DNA of 6,668 nt from Bacteriovoracaceae bacterium UBA1018 (GTDB lineage Bacteria; Bdellovibrionota; UBA1018). Shown here piece after piece: positions 1 to 5,904 of this stretch. Below the pieces are notes generated by a model. That model was not told the origin of the DNA. It was given only the letters and a program-made list of their open reading frames with translations, and searched no databases. The translations under genes and the position numbers were made by a program. Position 1 is the first letter of the stretch. Every line of letters begins with the position of its first letter. The stretch spans positions 14,598 to 21,265 of the forward strand of contig DBAE01000112.1 in the NCBI GenBank assembly GCA_002291495.1, written 5' to 3'.

Positions 1-353
1 GTATCTGATAGCGGCGTGTGTTTCAGACGCTCAGAGAATTCGATTCCAAGCTGAGCCTCAATTTCTTGGCGATTCAATCCTTCAATACGACCGAGATGAA
101 TTTCTCTCAGCCTTCGATCTGCGAAAGTATTAATACCCCCTAGGCCGTCGGCCACGATTTGCGCAGTCTCATAGGCGCGAACGAGATCTGAGCTTAAGAT
201 GGCCTGAGGTTTTAGTCGTTGGAGGGCGATGGCAAGTCTGCGAGCTTGATCCCTTCCTGTATTGTTTAACGGGATGTCGATATTTCCTTGGATTCGGCCC
301 TCAACATTCCAATCCGTCTGTCCATGCCGAAAAATATAGAGAAGCCGATTCAT
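1..353 (-). CDS. Histidine phosphatase (phosphoglycerate mutase-like) family protein, 3' part cut by window edge
   Basis: The first 117 codons of a gene that runs off the left edge. The protein begins MNRLLYIFRHGQTDWN and so carries the family's RHG motif at residues 9-11, where His10 would be the phospho-accepting residue. Further family marks are SSDLVRAYETA (residues 54-64, with Arg59 as a likely phosphate ligand) and LREIHLGRIEG (residues 82-92, with Glu84 as the likely acid/base residue). Members are usually about 190-215 residues, so roughly half is present. The family includes phosphoglycerate mutases, cobalamin-pathway phosphatases and broad-specificity phosphatases; the substrate cannot be told from this half. 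The ATG at 351-353 is the first possible start, since an in-frame TGA lies a few codons upstream. No Shine-Dalgarno sequence precedes it. It is divergent from def. Confidence 0.9.
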   Translation of the reverse strand, partial: MNRLLYIFRHGQTDWNVEGRIQGNIDIPLNNTGRDQARRLAIALQRLKPQAILSSDLVRAYETAQIVADGLGGINTFADRRLREIHLGRIEGLNRQEIEAQLGIEFSERLKHTPLSD

Positions 354-358
354 AGGGA

Positions 359-365
359 TATGATA
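359..365. promoter_or_regulatory. Possible shared divergent -10 element between phosphatase gene and def
   Basis: The 41-bp gap between the two divergent genes holds TATGATA. On the plus strand TATGAT (359-364) matches five of six bases of the sigma-70 -10 box and would start a def transcript near 371. On the minus strand TATCAT (365-360) also matches five of six and ends exactly six bases before the phosphatase ATG. No convincing -35 box is seen for either direction; the minus-strand candidate is TTTCCC at 388-383. Assigned by inspection only. Confidence 0.3.
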
Positions 366-394
366 ACTTCAGTTGGTAAGAAGGGAAAGGAGCC

Positions 395-940
395 ATGGCT
401 ATCCGAAAAGTTGCTCGAATGGGGCATCCAGTTTTAAGGCAAGTCGCAAAGCAACTTACACCTGAACAGATCAGGTCGCCTGAGATAAAGCAGCTCATTC
501 ATGATATGGTTGAGACGATGGAAGAGTATGGCGGCATCGGATTAGCAGCGCCACAGGTTCATGAATCTCTGCAGTTAGCTATCATCGGTTTTGATAATGA
601 GCCCCTCGAAGTTTACATCAATCCCAAGATCACTGTGCTTGATTCAAAGGAGCAAGGATTTTGGGAAGGCTGCCTTTCGATTCCTGAATTGCGCGGACTG
701 GTCTATCGACCTAAAAAGATCCAAGTGGATTATCTCGATATCCAGGGTAAGCCCAAGCAGATCATTGCAGAAGATTTTCTCGCAACAGTCTTTCAGCATG
801 AGCTGGATCATTTAGCGGGTGTGCTCTTCGTCGATCGCATCCGCAATGAACCCGGAAAAACTCCATTGGCCTTTACCCAAGAGTATGCAAAATACCTCGT
901 ACCCAAGCCTGAAGATGGAGTAGGTGAGTTGGCGGATTAG
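395..940 (+). CDS. def: Peptide deformylase
   Basis: Removes the formyl group from the N-terminal methionine of nascent proteins at the ribosome exit, using a bound divalent metal (usually Fe2+). All three family motifs are intact: GIGLAAPQ at residues 47-54, EGCLS at 91-95 and QHELDH at 134-139. The metal ligands are Cys93, His135 and His139, with Glu136 as catalytic residue. The 181-residue length is normal, slightly extended at the C terminus. The start MAIRKVARMGHPVLRQVA fits the conserved family N terminus. A purine-rich stretch with AAAGGAG (386-392) lies only two bases from the ATG, and a second candidate GAAGGG sits at better spacing. Formyltransferase (fmt), a frequent partner gene, is not adjacent. 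The stop codon overlaps that of the convergent thioesterase gene. Confidence 0.97.
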   Translation: MAIRKVARMGHPVLRQVAKQLTPEQIRSPEIKQLIHDMVETMEEYGGIGLAAPQVHESLQLAIIGFDNEPLEVYINPKITVLDSKEQGFWEGCLSIPELRGLVYRPKKIQVDYLDIQGKPKQIIAEDFLATVFQHELDHLAGVLFVDRIRNEPGKTPLAFTQEYAKYLVPKPEDGVGELAD

Positions 941-1437
941 TCTTCGTGTTCCTTGAGTTTTTCAGCTAGCTTCATCCTGGATTCGCGTCGATGCTGAGCT
1001 TGTTCATAGCGTCTTTTTTCTTCCTTCGTATCTGGAAGTAGCGGTGGCACAGGGACTGGTTTTCCCTTAGAGTCGAGGGCAACAAAAGTAAGATAAGCGG
1101 TAGCAGTGTGTTTCATCTCTCCAGTGACTAGGTTTTCAGAATCAACTCGCACACCGACCTCCATGGAGGTTCGACCTGCAAAGTTGACCGCGGATTTGAT
1201 GTGAACCACTTCTCCAACTTTCACCGGAGCCTTAAAGTGAAGTGCATCAATTGATGCGGTGACAACGACCTGTCTTGCGTGACGACCTGCAGAGATTGCT
1301 GCAGCAATATCAATCCAGGCCATAATCTTTCCGCCAAAGATCGTTCCAAGTCCATTTGCATCAGTAGGTAAGACGAGCTCAGTCATTGTGACGTATGAGG
1401 ATTGGGCAGGCTTAGGTGCAAGTTTATTGTCTTTCAT
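937..1437 (-). CDS. Acyl-CoA thioesterase, hotdog fold (YciA/ACOT-like)
   Basis: Predicted cytosolic enzyme that hydrolyses acyl-CoA to free acid and CoA. The signature is residues 26-43: DANGLGTIFGG followed by KIMAWID. Asn28 and Asp43 sit where the catalytic Asn and Asp of ACOT7/YciA-type enzymes are found, with the GG turn before the central helix. HFKAPVKVGEVV (67-78) and GEMKHTATAYLTFVALD (106-122) match the later strands of the fold. One hotdog domain is present in 166 residues, so the active enzyme would be an oligomer. The C terminus after about residue 138 is highly charged and lysine/arginine/glutamate-rich, probably helical, as in many ACOT-like proteins. Chain-length preference cannot be read from sequence. 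A weak AGAAG lies eight bases before the ATG. It is convergent with def and divergent from the transporter gene. Confidence 0.92.
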   Translation of the reverse strand: MKDNKLAPKPAQSSYVTMTELVLPTDANGLGTIFGGKIMAWIDIAAAISAGRHARQVVVTASIDALHFKAPVKVGEVVHIKSAVNFAGRTSMEVGVRVDSENLVTGEMKHTATAYLTFVALDSKGKPVPVPPLLPDTKEEKRRYEQAQHRRESRMKLAEKLKEHED

Positions 1438-1500
1438 AGAGTGATCTTCTCATGATTTGGAGATGGTTCAAATTAGCAAAATGACTTACGATCCAGTCGC

Positions 1501-2448
1501 ATGTCGATCAGAGTCCTAGCAGCATTGATTCTTTGTAATGTGATCTGGTCTGCAAATCCATCCTTTCTCAAGCTTCTCTTAGAAACTTTTACTCCCACTC
1601 AAACGGCATGGTTTAGATACTCTTCGGCCCTTTTGGGATATTTGATCGCCAGTGCAGTTGTAAAAAAGTGGAAACTTTCAGAACAGATCAGTTCACAGAA
1701 GTCACTCTACTTGCCACCACGAACAGACTGGAAACAATGGCTCTTAATGTTTGCGGTGGGGTTTGGTCCGTTCTGTTTTTCTCCATTGTTTCAAGTTCAT
1801 GGTTTGACGTCAGCTCGTGCTGTGGATAATGCGCTCCTGATTGCGATGGAACCAATCGTTACTGTTTTGTTAGCTTGTTTGATTGTTCGAGAAAAAATTC
1901 GGTGGTCTGACATCGTTTCATTTGCTGTGGCGCTCTCTGGATTTTCGCTCTTATCGGGCCTTACTCTTTCAAAGTTAATTCATGCTTGGGATCCACGAAT
2001 ATTAGGAAATTTTTTGATTTTAATTTCACTAGTAGGTGAAGCGAGTTTTTCAGTCTTTGGTCGACTCTTATTTGCTCGCTCAAAGGTCTCCAGTGAAAAT
2101 CCCAATGGAGTATTTGGTAGCGCATTAGTTCTCGGATTATTTAGCCTCAGTGTAGTTATGCTAGTTTTAGAAGGGTTTCCTGATCTCACTCGGCTAACGT
2201 CTGCGCATGTTTTGTCTATTATTTGGTTAGGACCAATTGGTACCGCCTTTACTTATCTTTTTTGGATGGTTGCACTTTCACATGCTTCAGTGGCTTCTTT
2301 GGTTTTAACTCTATTCGTGCAACCGGTTTCGGGCTCAATCATAAGTTATCTTATGCTCGGTGAGCGGCTTAGTCTGATCCAAGCAGTCGGCGGAGGGCTC
2401 ATCTTGGCTGCAGTGGCGCTTCAGACCCGATTTCAAGAAAAATCATAA
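1501..2448 (+). CDS. EamA/DMT-superfamily transporter, ten predicted membrane helices
   Basis: Inner-membrane protein of 315 residues built from two EamA repeats of five helices each. Hydrophobic segments lie near residues 4-24, 33-52, 78-97, 107-128, 137-155, 168-190, 204-224, 236-256, 262-282 and 293-309. Family marks are the early helix NVIWSANPSFLKLL, the MEPIV turn around Glu117-Pro118, FVQPVSG around Gln274-Pro275, and LGERLS around Glu288. DMT carriers export or exchange small metabolites such as amino acids; the substrate cannot be predicted here. The loop between helices 2 and 3 (residues 54-77) is rather long and basic. The ATG is the first start after an in-frame TAG at 1474-1476. 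No Shine-Dalgarno is visible, and a weak -10-like TACGAT lies at 1487-1492, so translation may start close to the 5' end of the mRNA. Confidence 0.9.
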   Translation: MSIRVLAALILCNVIWSANPSFLKLLLETFTPTQTAWFRYSSALLGYLIASAVVKKWKLSEQISSQKSLYLPPRTDWKQWLLMFAVGFGPFCFSPLFQVHGLTSARAVDNALLIAMEPIVTVLLACLIVREKIRWSDIVSFAVALSGFSLLSGLTLSKLIHAWDPRILGNFLILISLVGEASFSVFGRLLFARSKVSSENPNGVFGSALVLGLFSLSVVMLVLEGFPDLTRLTSAHVLSIIWLGPIGTAFTYLFWMVALSHASVASLVLTLFVQPVSGSIISYLMLGERLSLIQAVGGGLILAAVALQTRFQEKS

Positions 2449-2465
2449 GATGACGCAAATATAAC

Positions 2466-2495
2466 TTGCCGTCTGGAAAAACACCTTCCTATACT
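2466..2495 (+). promoter_or_regulatory. Sigma-70-type promoter for the small acidic protein gene
   Basis: TTGCCG (2466-2471), an 18-base spacer and TATACT (2490-2495) form a good vegetative-type promoter. Transcription would begin near 2502, giving a leader of about 16 bases containing the GGAGGGGG ribosome-binding site (2504-2511). Confidence 0.55.
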
Positions 2496-2517
2496 TGACT
2501 CGTGGAGGGGGAAATGG

Positions 2518-2781
2518 ATGTCTCCGTACAATGAAAAAGGCTCAAAAATTGCTGCATCTGAAGTCGAAGTGAATTCTTCGACTGGAGGAACTGCTCTATT
2601 AGATGAGGTTGCTCAGCTAACAGGGTTACCAGAGTCCTGGGTGAAGGATGAACTTCGGGAAATTGTAGAGGTCGCCGGACACGCACCGCAAGATCTTACT
2701 CTTGATCAGTTGAGAGTAGTCATGATGAGTTTTCTTGAAGCTCAAAATGCTGCGATGTGTGAAACGGACTCGAATGATTAG
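2518..2781 (+). CDS. Small acidic protein of unknown function, upstream of clpP
   Basis: An 87-residue protein I do not recognise. It is probably real: it has a clear promoter, a strong Shine-Dalgarno GGAGGGGG six bases before the ATG, tandem TAG stops (2779-2784) and a terminator-like hairpin behind it. Sixteen Asp/Glu against five Lys/Arg make it strongly acidic. The first 23 residues look disordered (Ser/Gly/Glu-rich). Residues 25-53 (ALLDEVAQLTGLPESWVKDE onward) and 61-80 (LDQLRVVMMSFLEAQNAAM) look like two or three amphipathic helices, perhaps a small helical or HTH-like bundle; no DNA-binding motif can be claimed. There is one Cys (81), no signal peptide and no membrane segment. It occupies the place where tig (trigger factor) often sits before clpP, so a link to proteolysis is possible but unproven. 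Confidence 0.8.
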   Translation: MSPYNEKGSKIAASEVEVNSSTGGTALLDEVAQLTGLPESWVKDELREIVEVAGHAPQDLTLDQLRVVMMSFLEAQNAAMCETDSND

Positions 2782-2812
2782 TAGTATCTAGGCTAAATTT
2801 GCCGATCAATCT

Positions 2813-2856
2813 GGTCCGGCTCTAGTGGCTGCTCGCTTTGAGCGGGCCTATTTTTT
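2813..2856 (+). terminator. Terminator-like hairpin(s) after the small acidic gene
   Basis: The arm GAGCGGGCC (2840-2848) is followed by TA and TTTTTT (2851-2856). It can pair with the nearby GGCTGCTC (2827-2834; short loop, one bulge) or with the farther GGTCCGGCTC (2813-2822; about nine pairs, one bulge, 17-base loop). The first form resembles an intrinsic terminator. Since the arm has two partners, the two folds exclude each other. Confidence 0.6.
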
Positions 2857-2864
2857 CGCGCTTT

Positions 2865-2940
2865 TTGACATTATTAGCCATCTCAATTTGCAAAATAATT
2901 CTTATAGCCCAGCGCGACAAAATTGCGATCTATGTATACT
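2865..2940 (+). promoter_or_regulatory. Candidate promoter elements for clpP-clpX
   Basis: A perfect -35 hexamer TTGACA lies at 2865-2870, directly after the preceding T-tract, but no good -10 stands 16-18 bases downstream of it (CAAAAT at 2891-2896 is 20 bases away). A separate -10-like TATACT at 2935-2940 sits 15 bases after GCGACA (2914-2919). It shares the octamer TATACTTG with the promoter of the small acidic gene. Starting there would give a leader of about 39 bases before the clpP ATG. Which one is used is not decidable by eye. Confidence 0.4.
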
Positions 2941-2969
2941 TGTTTCAGGAAGGTTAAAGCACGTTCCGC

Positions 2970-2975
2970 AGGAGG
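2970..2975 (+). promoter_or_regulatory. clpP ribosome-binding site
   Basis: A full AGGAGG ten bases before the ATG at 2986. It decides the clpP start in favour of this ATG over an in-frame TTG at 2923, which has no Shine-Dalgarno and lies upstream of the likely transcription start. Confidence 0.75.
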
Positions 2976-2985
2976 AAACGTAGAG

Positions 2986-3687
2986 ATGCTCATCTTATCA
3001 TCGCAGAAGAAAGTCCCAGCTGATTTAGTTCGACCTGATCTTGTAGGTTTTCCAGGATCTATCCGTTCTTCAATTCAGGCCGAGGGATATATCCCAAATC
3101 CAATCGTAGTCGAACAGACCGCCCGAGGAGAGCGTCAGTACGACATCTATTCGCGGCTTTTGCTCGACCGAATTATTTTTTTAGGAACTGAGGTAAACGA
3201 TACAGTTGCCAATCTTTTAGTGGCTCAGCTGTTTTTCTTAGAGTCGTCAGATCCAGATAAAGACGTACACATGTACATCAACTCACCAGGCGGTTCAGTT
3301 ACCGCAGGGCTCGGGATCTACGATGTCATGCAATACATTAAATGTGATGTCTCTACTTACTGTACAGGATTAGCAGCAAGTATGGGCGCTCTTCTCTTAA
3401 CAGCGGGAGCTAAGAATAAGCGATATAGCTTACCTCATAGCAGGATCATGATCCATCAACCGCTCGGAGGAGCAAGAGGTCAGGCTTCGGATATCGAAAT
3501 CCAAGCAAAAGAGATTCTCTATTTGAAAGACCGACTCAACGAAATCTTGGCCAAACACACGGGCAAGAGTGTTGATCAAGTCAAGAAGGATACAGATCGC
3601 GATAACTACCTGTCAGCGCACGATGCGGTGACTTACGGATTAATCGATAAAGTGGTTGAGAAGAATACCTCAGCAACTGCTCCTTAA
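2986..3687 (+). CDS. clpP: ATP-dependent Clp protease, proteolytic subunit ClpP, with long N-terminal extension
   Basis: Serine peptidase that forms the two-ring barrel of ClpXP, degrading substrates unfolded by ClpX. The catalytic triad is complete: Ser132 in [11 protein letters not shown], His157 in [10 protein letters not shown] and Asp206 in DRDNYLSA. The spacings between them (25 and 49 residues) equal those of E. coli ClpP. The core from [20 protein letters not shown] to the C terminus is canonical. The protein is 233 residues, longer than the usual 193-207. About 35 residues precede the position matching the mature E. coli N terminus, which there follows a 14-residue self-cleaved propeptide. 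No ATG, GTG or TTG occurs in frame inside this extension, so it is probably translated and perhaps processed. clpX follows after 66 bp with no terminator, indicating one operon. Confidence 0.96.
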   Translation: MLILSSQKKVPADLVRPDLVGFPGSIRSSIQAEGYIPNPIVVEQTARGERQYDIYSRLLLDRIIFLGTEVNDTVANLLVAQLFFLESSDPDKDVHMYINSPGGSVTAGLGIYDVMQYIKCDVSTYCTGLAASMGALLLTAGAKNKRYSLPHSRIMIHQPLGGARGQASDIEIQAKEILYLKDRLNEILAKHTGKSVDQVKKDTDRDNYLSAHDAVTYGLIDKVVEKNTSATAP

Positions 3688-3753
3688 GTTTTAGTAGTAG
3701 AGGATCTGTTCGGTTTAATTTGTATCTTAGAGTTTTGAATTTTCGGGAGAACT

Positions 3754-5058
3754 ATGGACGGAAAAAAATACGGTGACGGTTTTGGGAATCTCTGCTGCTC
3801 TTTCTGTGGCAAAAACCAGCGCGAGGTGAAAAAGCTGATCGCTGGACCCACAGTGTACATCTGCGATGAGTGTATTGAGTTGTGTAACGACATCATTGCA
3901 GAAGAGGGACAAAAAGAAGGACCTGCTCGGCCTTCTGAAAAAATCCCGAAACCAGCAGAAATTAAGGCATCTTTGGACGAGTACATCATCGGCCAGGACC
4001 GCGCAAAACGAGTGCTTTCAGTGGCTGTTTACAACCACTACAAGCGCATTCAGCATCAAACTGAGAAGAAAGCAAAAGATGGTGTCGAACTCCAAAAGAG
4101 TAACATCATGCTTATCGGCCCGACTGGAACCGGTAAGACTCTTCTTGCTCAAACCTTGGCTAAATTGCTGAACGTTCCGTTTGCGATGGCTGATGCGACG
4201 ACTTTGACTGAAGCAGGTTACGTGGGTGAAGACGTTGAGAACATCATTCTTAACCTTCTCCAAAACTGCGACAACAATGTCGAGCGAGCTCAAAAAGGTA
4301 TCGTTTACATCGATGAAGTGGATAAAATCTCTCGCAAGAGCGAAAATCCATCTATCACTCGCGATGTGAGCGGTGAAGGTGTTCAACAAGCACTTCTCAA
4401 AATTATTGAAGGTACAATTGCGAACGTTCCACCTAAGGGCGGTCGTAAACACCCTCAACAAGAGTTTGTACAAGTTGATACTTCGAACATCCTCTTTATC
4501 TGCGGTGGCGCTTTCGTCGGTATCGACAAAATCGTCGGCATGAGAAAAGGGAAGCGCTCACTCGGCTTGCACGCCAATATCACCAATAAGACCGTTGAGA
4601 ATATGTCTCAGCTCCTCGCTCAAGTGGAGCCGGAAGATTTGATTCGCTTTGGTCTGATTCCCGAGTTCATTGGACGTCTGCCCGTCATTGCGACACTCGA
4701 AGAGTTGGATGAGAAGGCACTGATCGAAATTCTAAAGAAGCCTCGTAATGCTCTTGTTAAGCAGTACGCTAAGCTCTTTGAATACGACGGCGTTGCGCTT
4801 GAGTTCGAAGAAGACGCATTGGTTGCAGTCGCTAAAGAAGCGATCAAGCGCCAAACTGGAGCTCGCGGATTGAGAGCAATCCTTGAGCAATCCATGCTTG
4901 AAGTGATGTACGACTTGCCAGCCAACTCTGAAGTCAAAAAGTGCATCGTGACCAAAAACGTGATCACCAAAGGAGAGCGACCAGTTCTCGTTCTTTCAGA
5001 TGGCACTCACGCGACTGGAACTCCGAAAGCGTCTGCTGAGAAAGCAGAGAGCGCTTAA
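3754..5058 (+). CDS. clpX: ATP-dependent Clp protease, ATPase subunit ClpX
   Basis: AAA+ unfoldase that recognises tagged proteins and threads them into ClpP; cytosolic hexamer of 434 residues, a normal length. The N-terminal zinc-binding domain has Cys15, Cys18, Cys37 and Cys40 in the same positions as E. coli ClpX. Walker A is GPTGTGKT (122-129) and Walker B IVYIDE (183-188). The pore-1 loop is GYVGED (155-160), the RKH loop is at 231-233, FIGRLP at 305-310 holds the likely arginine finger Arg308, and sensor 2 is GARGLR (369-374). The ClpP-docking tripeptide, IGF in E. coli, appears to be LGL (270-272), within the known [LIVMP]-G-[FL] pattern. GGGAG (3745-3749) precedes the ATG by four bases. 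Codon use seems richer in C-ending codons than in the upstream genes, as expected for a well-expressed gene. Confidence 0.98.
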   Translation: MDGKKYGDGFGNLCCSFCGKNQREVKKLIAGPTVYICDECIELCNDIIAEEGQKEGPARPSEKIPKPAEIKASLDEYIIGQDRAKRVLSVAVYNHYKRIQHQTEKKAKDGVELQKSNIMLIGPTGTGKTLLAQTLAKLLNVPFAMADATTLTEAGYVGEDVENIILNLLQNCDNNVERAQKGIVYIDEVDKISRKSENPSITRDVSGEGVQQALLKIIEGTIANVPPKGGRKHPQQEFVQVDTSNILFICGGAFVGIDKIVGMRKGKRSLGLHANITNKTVENMSQLLAQVEPEDLIRFGLIPEFIGRLPVIATLEELDEKALIEILKKPRNALVKQYAKLFEYDGVALEFEEDALVAVAKEAIKRQTGARGLRAILEQSMLEVMYDLPANSEVKKCIVTKNVITKGERPVLVLSDGTHATGTPKASAEKAESA

Positions 5059-5066
5059 GCTGAACT

Positions 5067-5597
5067 CTAGATAAAATCTTGGAAGGCCTCATTCGCATTG
5101 CGAGTGAGGCCTTTTTTATTCGACCGCAGCTGTGTTTCTAAAGTTTTTGCATTGCAAATGGACTTAAGCTCACTCGCGAACTGATAAGCCAGTTGAAGAA
5201 AGTTTTTGTATTTTTGGAAATCGTATTCCTTACGATACATAGAATCGTTTTCAGCATACAAAATCGACAAAATATCTAATTCGTTTTCGTAAAACTTGAT
5301 TTGTGACTGCTCGGTCTTCCATAAATCACCAGCAGCTGCATCTAAGGATATGTGGCGGTCACAAATTTCAATCTGCCAGGATTTAAGAGTCTTGATCGGA
5401 GCTATACCTGCTCTTTCTTTCATCGGACGTTGACCAGCCCTTTCTCTTGGGGCAGCTGACCCGCTCTTTGCTCTTTCGCGGCTCGTAGCTGAGTGGGACC
5501 GGTCTGAGCAAAGCTGGAAGTAGAGATGCATACTACTAGAAAAAAACTTATCGACATCCTGATCATAGGCGCTCGGTAGCATCCCAGGTCTGGTCAA
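5067..5597 (-). CDS. Hypothetical protein with short ERAG repeat, unknown family
   Basis: An open frame of about 176 codons that I do not recognise. Residues 40-68 hold three imperfect repeats, RERAKSGSAAP, RERAGQRPM and KERAGIAPI, making this part basic and probably flexible. Residues 69-159 look like an ordinary folded, mostly helical protein rich in aromatic and charged residues (for example KFYENELDILSILYAE and YDFQKYKNFLQLAYQFA). There is no signal peptide, no convincing membrane segment and no known motif. The start is uncertain: the widest frame begins at a TTG (5597), with ATGs at codons 6, 23 and 59, and none has a clear Shine-Dalgarno. The last 15 or so codons overlap the clpX terminator. 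It could be a lineage-specific gene, a decaying remnant or, less likely, a chance frame. Confidence 0.45.
   Translation of the reverse strand: MTRPGMLPSAYDQDVDKFFSSSMHLYFQLCSDRSHSATSRERAKSGSAAPRERAGQRPMKERAGIAPIKTLKSWQIEICDRHISLDAAAGDLWKTEQSQIKFYENELDILSILYAENDSMYRKEYDFQKYKNFLQLAYQFASELKSICNAKTLETQLRSNKKGLTRNANEAFQDFI
5083..5117 (+). terminator. Strong intrinsic terminator after clpX
   Basis: A 14-pair stem with one G-T wobble (5083-5096 with 5100-5113) and a 3-base loop runs directly into TTTTTT (5112-5117). It lies 25 bases after the clpX stop and ends the clpP-clpX transcript. In the opposite direction the hairpin is followed only by a weak T-rich stretch. It lies inside the 3' end of the convergent reading frame. 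Confidence 0.93.
5394..5480 (-). repeat. Three imperfect tandem repeats inside the hypothetical gene
   Basis: The stretch encodes [RK]ERA[GK]-x(n)-P three times: one 33-base unit and two 27-base units. The two 27-base units agree at about 19 of 27 positions, with several differences at third codon positions. This suggests an old duplication kept at protein level. Confidence 0.5.
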
Positions 5598-5904
5598 ACA
5601 AGCGATCCGCTCAACTTAACGCGCGACCCCTTGAGTCCCGCAGCGCCAAAGCGTAATTTATCGAGTTCTGCGGCCCTGGACGGACCAAAGGATAGGTAAA
5701 TATTTCCTCGTGCCTTGAGGTGAAATTCCACCCTCAATGAATACGAAAAATAAAAAATATTTTAAGAAATACTAACCAGCTAAGACTTCAAGCAAATTTG
5801 TTTTCAAACTCATTGCTCAAAGTTTGCAACGTCTCTTCGGGTGTGTTGTAGTTGGATTAGGGAGGCTTGGAGCCCCCCAAGTGGGTGCTCCAGGGAAGGG
5901 CCAT
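5598..5904. other. 307-bp non-coding region upstream of lon
   Basis: No credible gene is seen. The left part (5598-5700) is fairly GC-rich and contains CCCCTTGAG (5627-5635). An inverted repeat TTGAGGTG/CACCCTCAA lies at 5715-5737 (one bulged C, 6-base loop). An AT-rich block follows at 5741-5775, then a CAAATTTG palindrome (5793-5800) and CAAACT/AGTTTG (5805-5826). A weak sigma-70 candidate is TTGCAA (5824-5829), a 17-base spacer and TGTAGT (5847-5852). The CTTGAG boxes at 5630-5635 and 5714-5719 resemble heat-shock (sigma-32) -35 elements, but no matching CCCCAT-type -10 is convincing. No CIRCE element is present. Confidence 0.5.
5866..5894 (+). promoter_or_regulatory. Strong leader hairpin directly before the lon ribosome-binding site
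   Basis: Positions 5866-5873 pair with 5887-5894 (core TGGAGC/GCTCCA), then after one mismatch CCC (5875-5877) pairs with GGG (5883-5885) around the loop CAAGT. The Shine-Dalgarno AAGGG (5896-5900) starts two bases later. There is no T-tract, so it is not a terminator. In an alternative fold 5872-5878 pairs with 5893-5901, skipping an AA bulge, and covers the Shine-Dalgarno. Confidence 0.45.

Noticed and set aside
591..815. Open frame read as a 74-residue product inside def
   Set aside because: It is embedded in a gene with all deformylase motifs, has no ribosome-binding site and gives low-complexity composition without domain features.
2923..2985. In-frame extension of clpP to a TTG at 2923, adding 21 residues
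   Set aside because: It has no Shine-Dalgarno, while the ATG at 2986 has AGGAGG; the likely -10 TATACT (2935-2940) lies within the extension.
4018..4473. 151-codon open frame on the minus strand inside clpX
   Set aside because: It lies wholly opposite a strongly conserved gene, its product has no recognisable domain, and no start signals are seen. Same verdict for 4620-5006 (minus) in clpX and 6013-6471 (minus) in lon.
5598..5700. GC-rich stretch considered as a tRNA, attC-like site or small RNA
   Set aside because: No cloverleaf, T-loop consensus or paired core sites could be drawn; at most scattered short inverted repeats.
5598..5904. CIRCE (HrcA) operator before lon
   Set aside because: The consensus TTAGCACTC with GAGTGCTAA is not present; the dyad at 5715-5737 has a different sequence and spacing.
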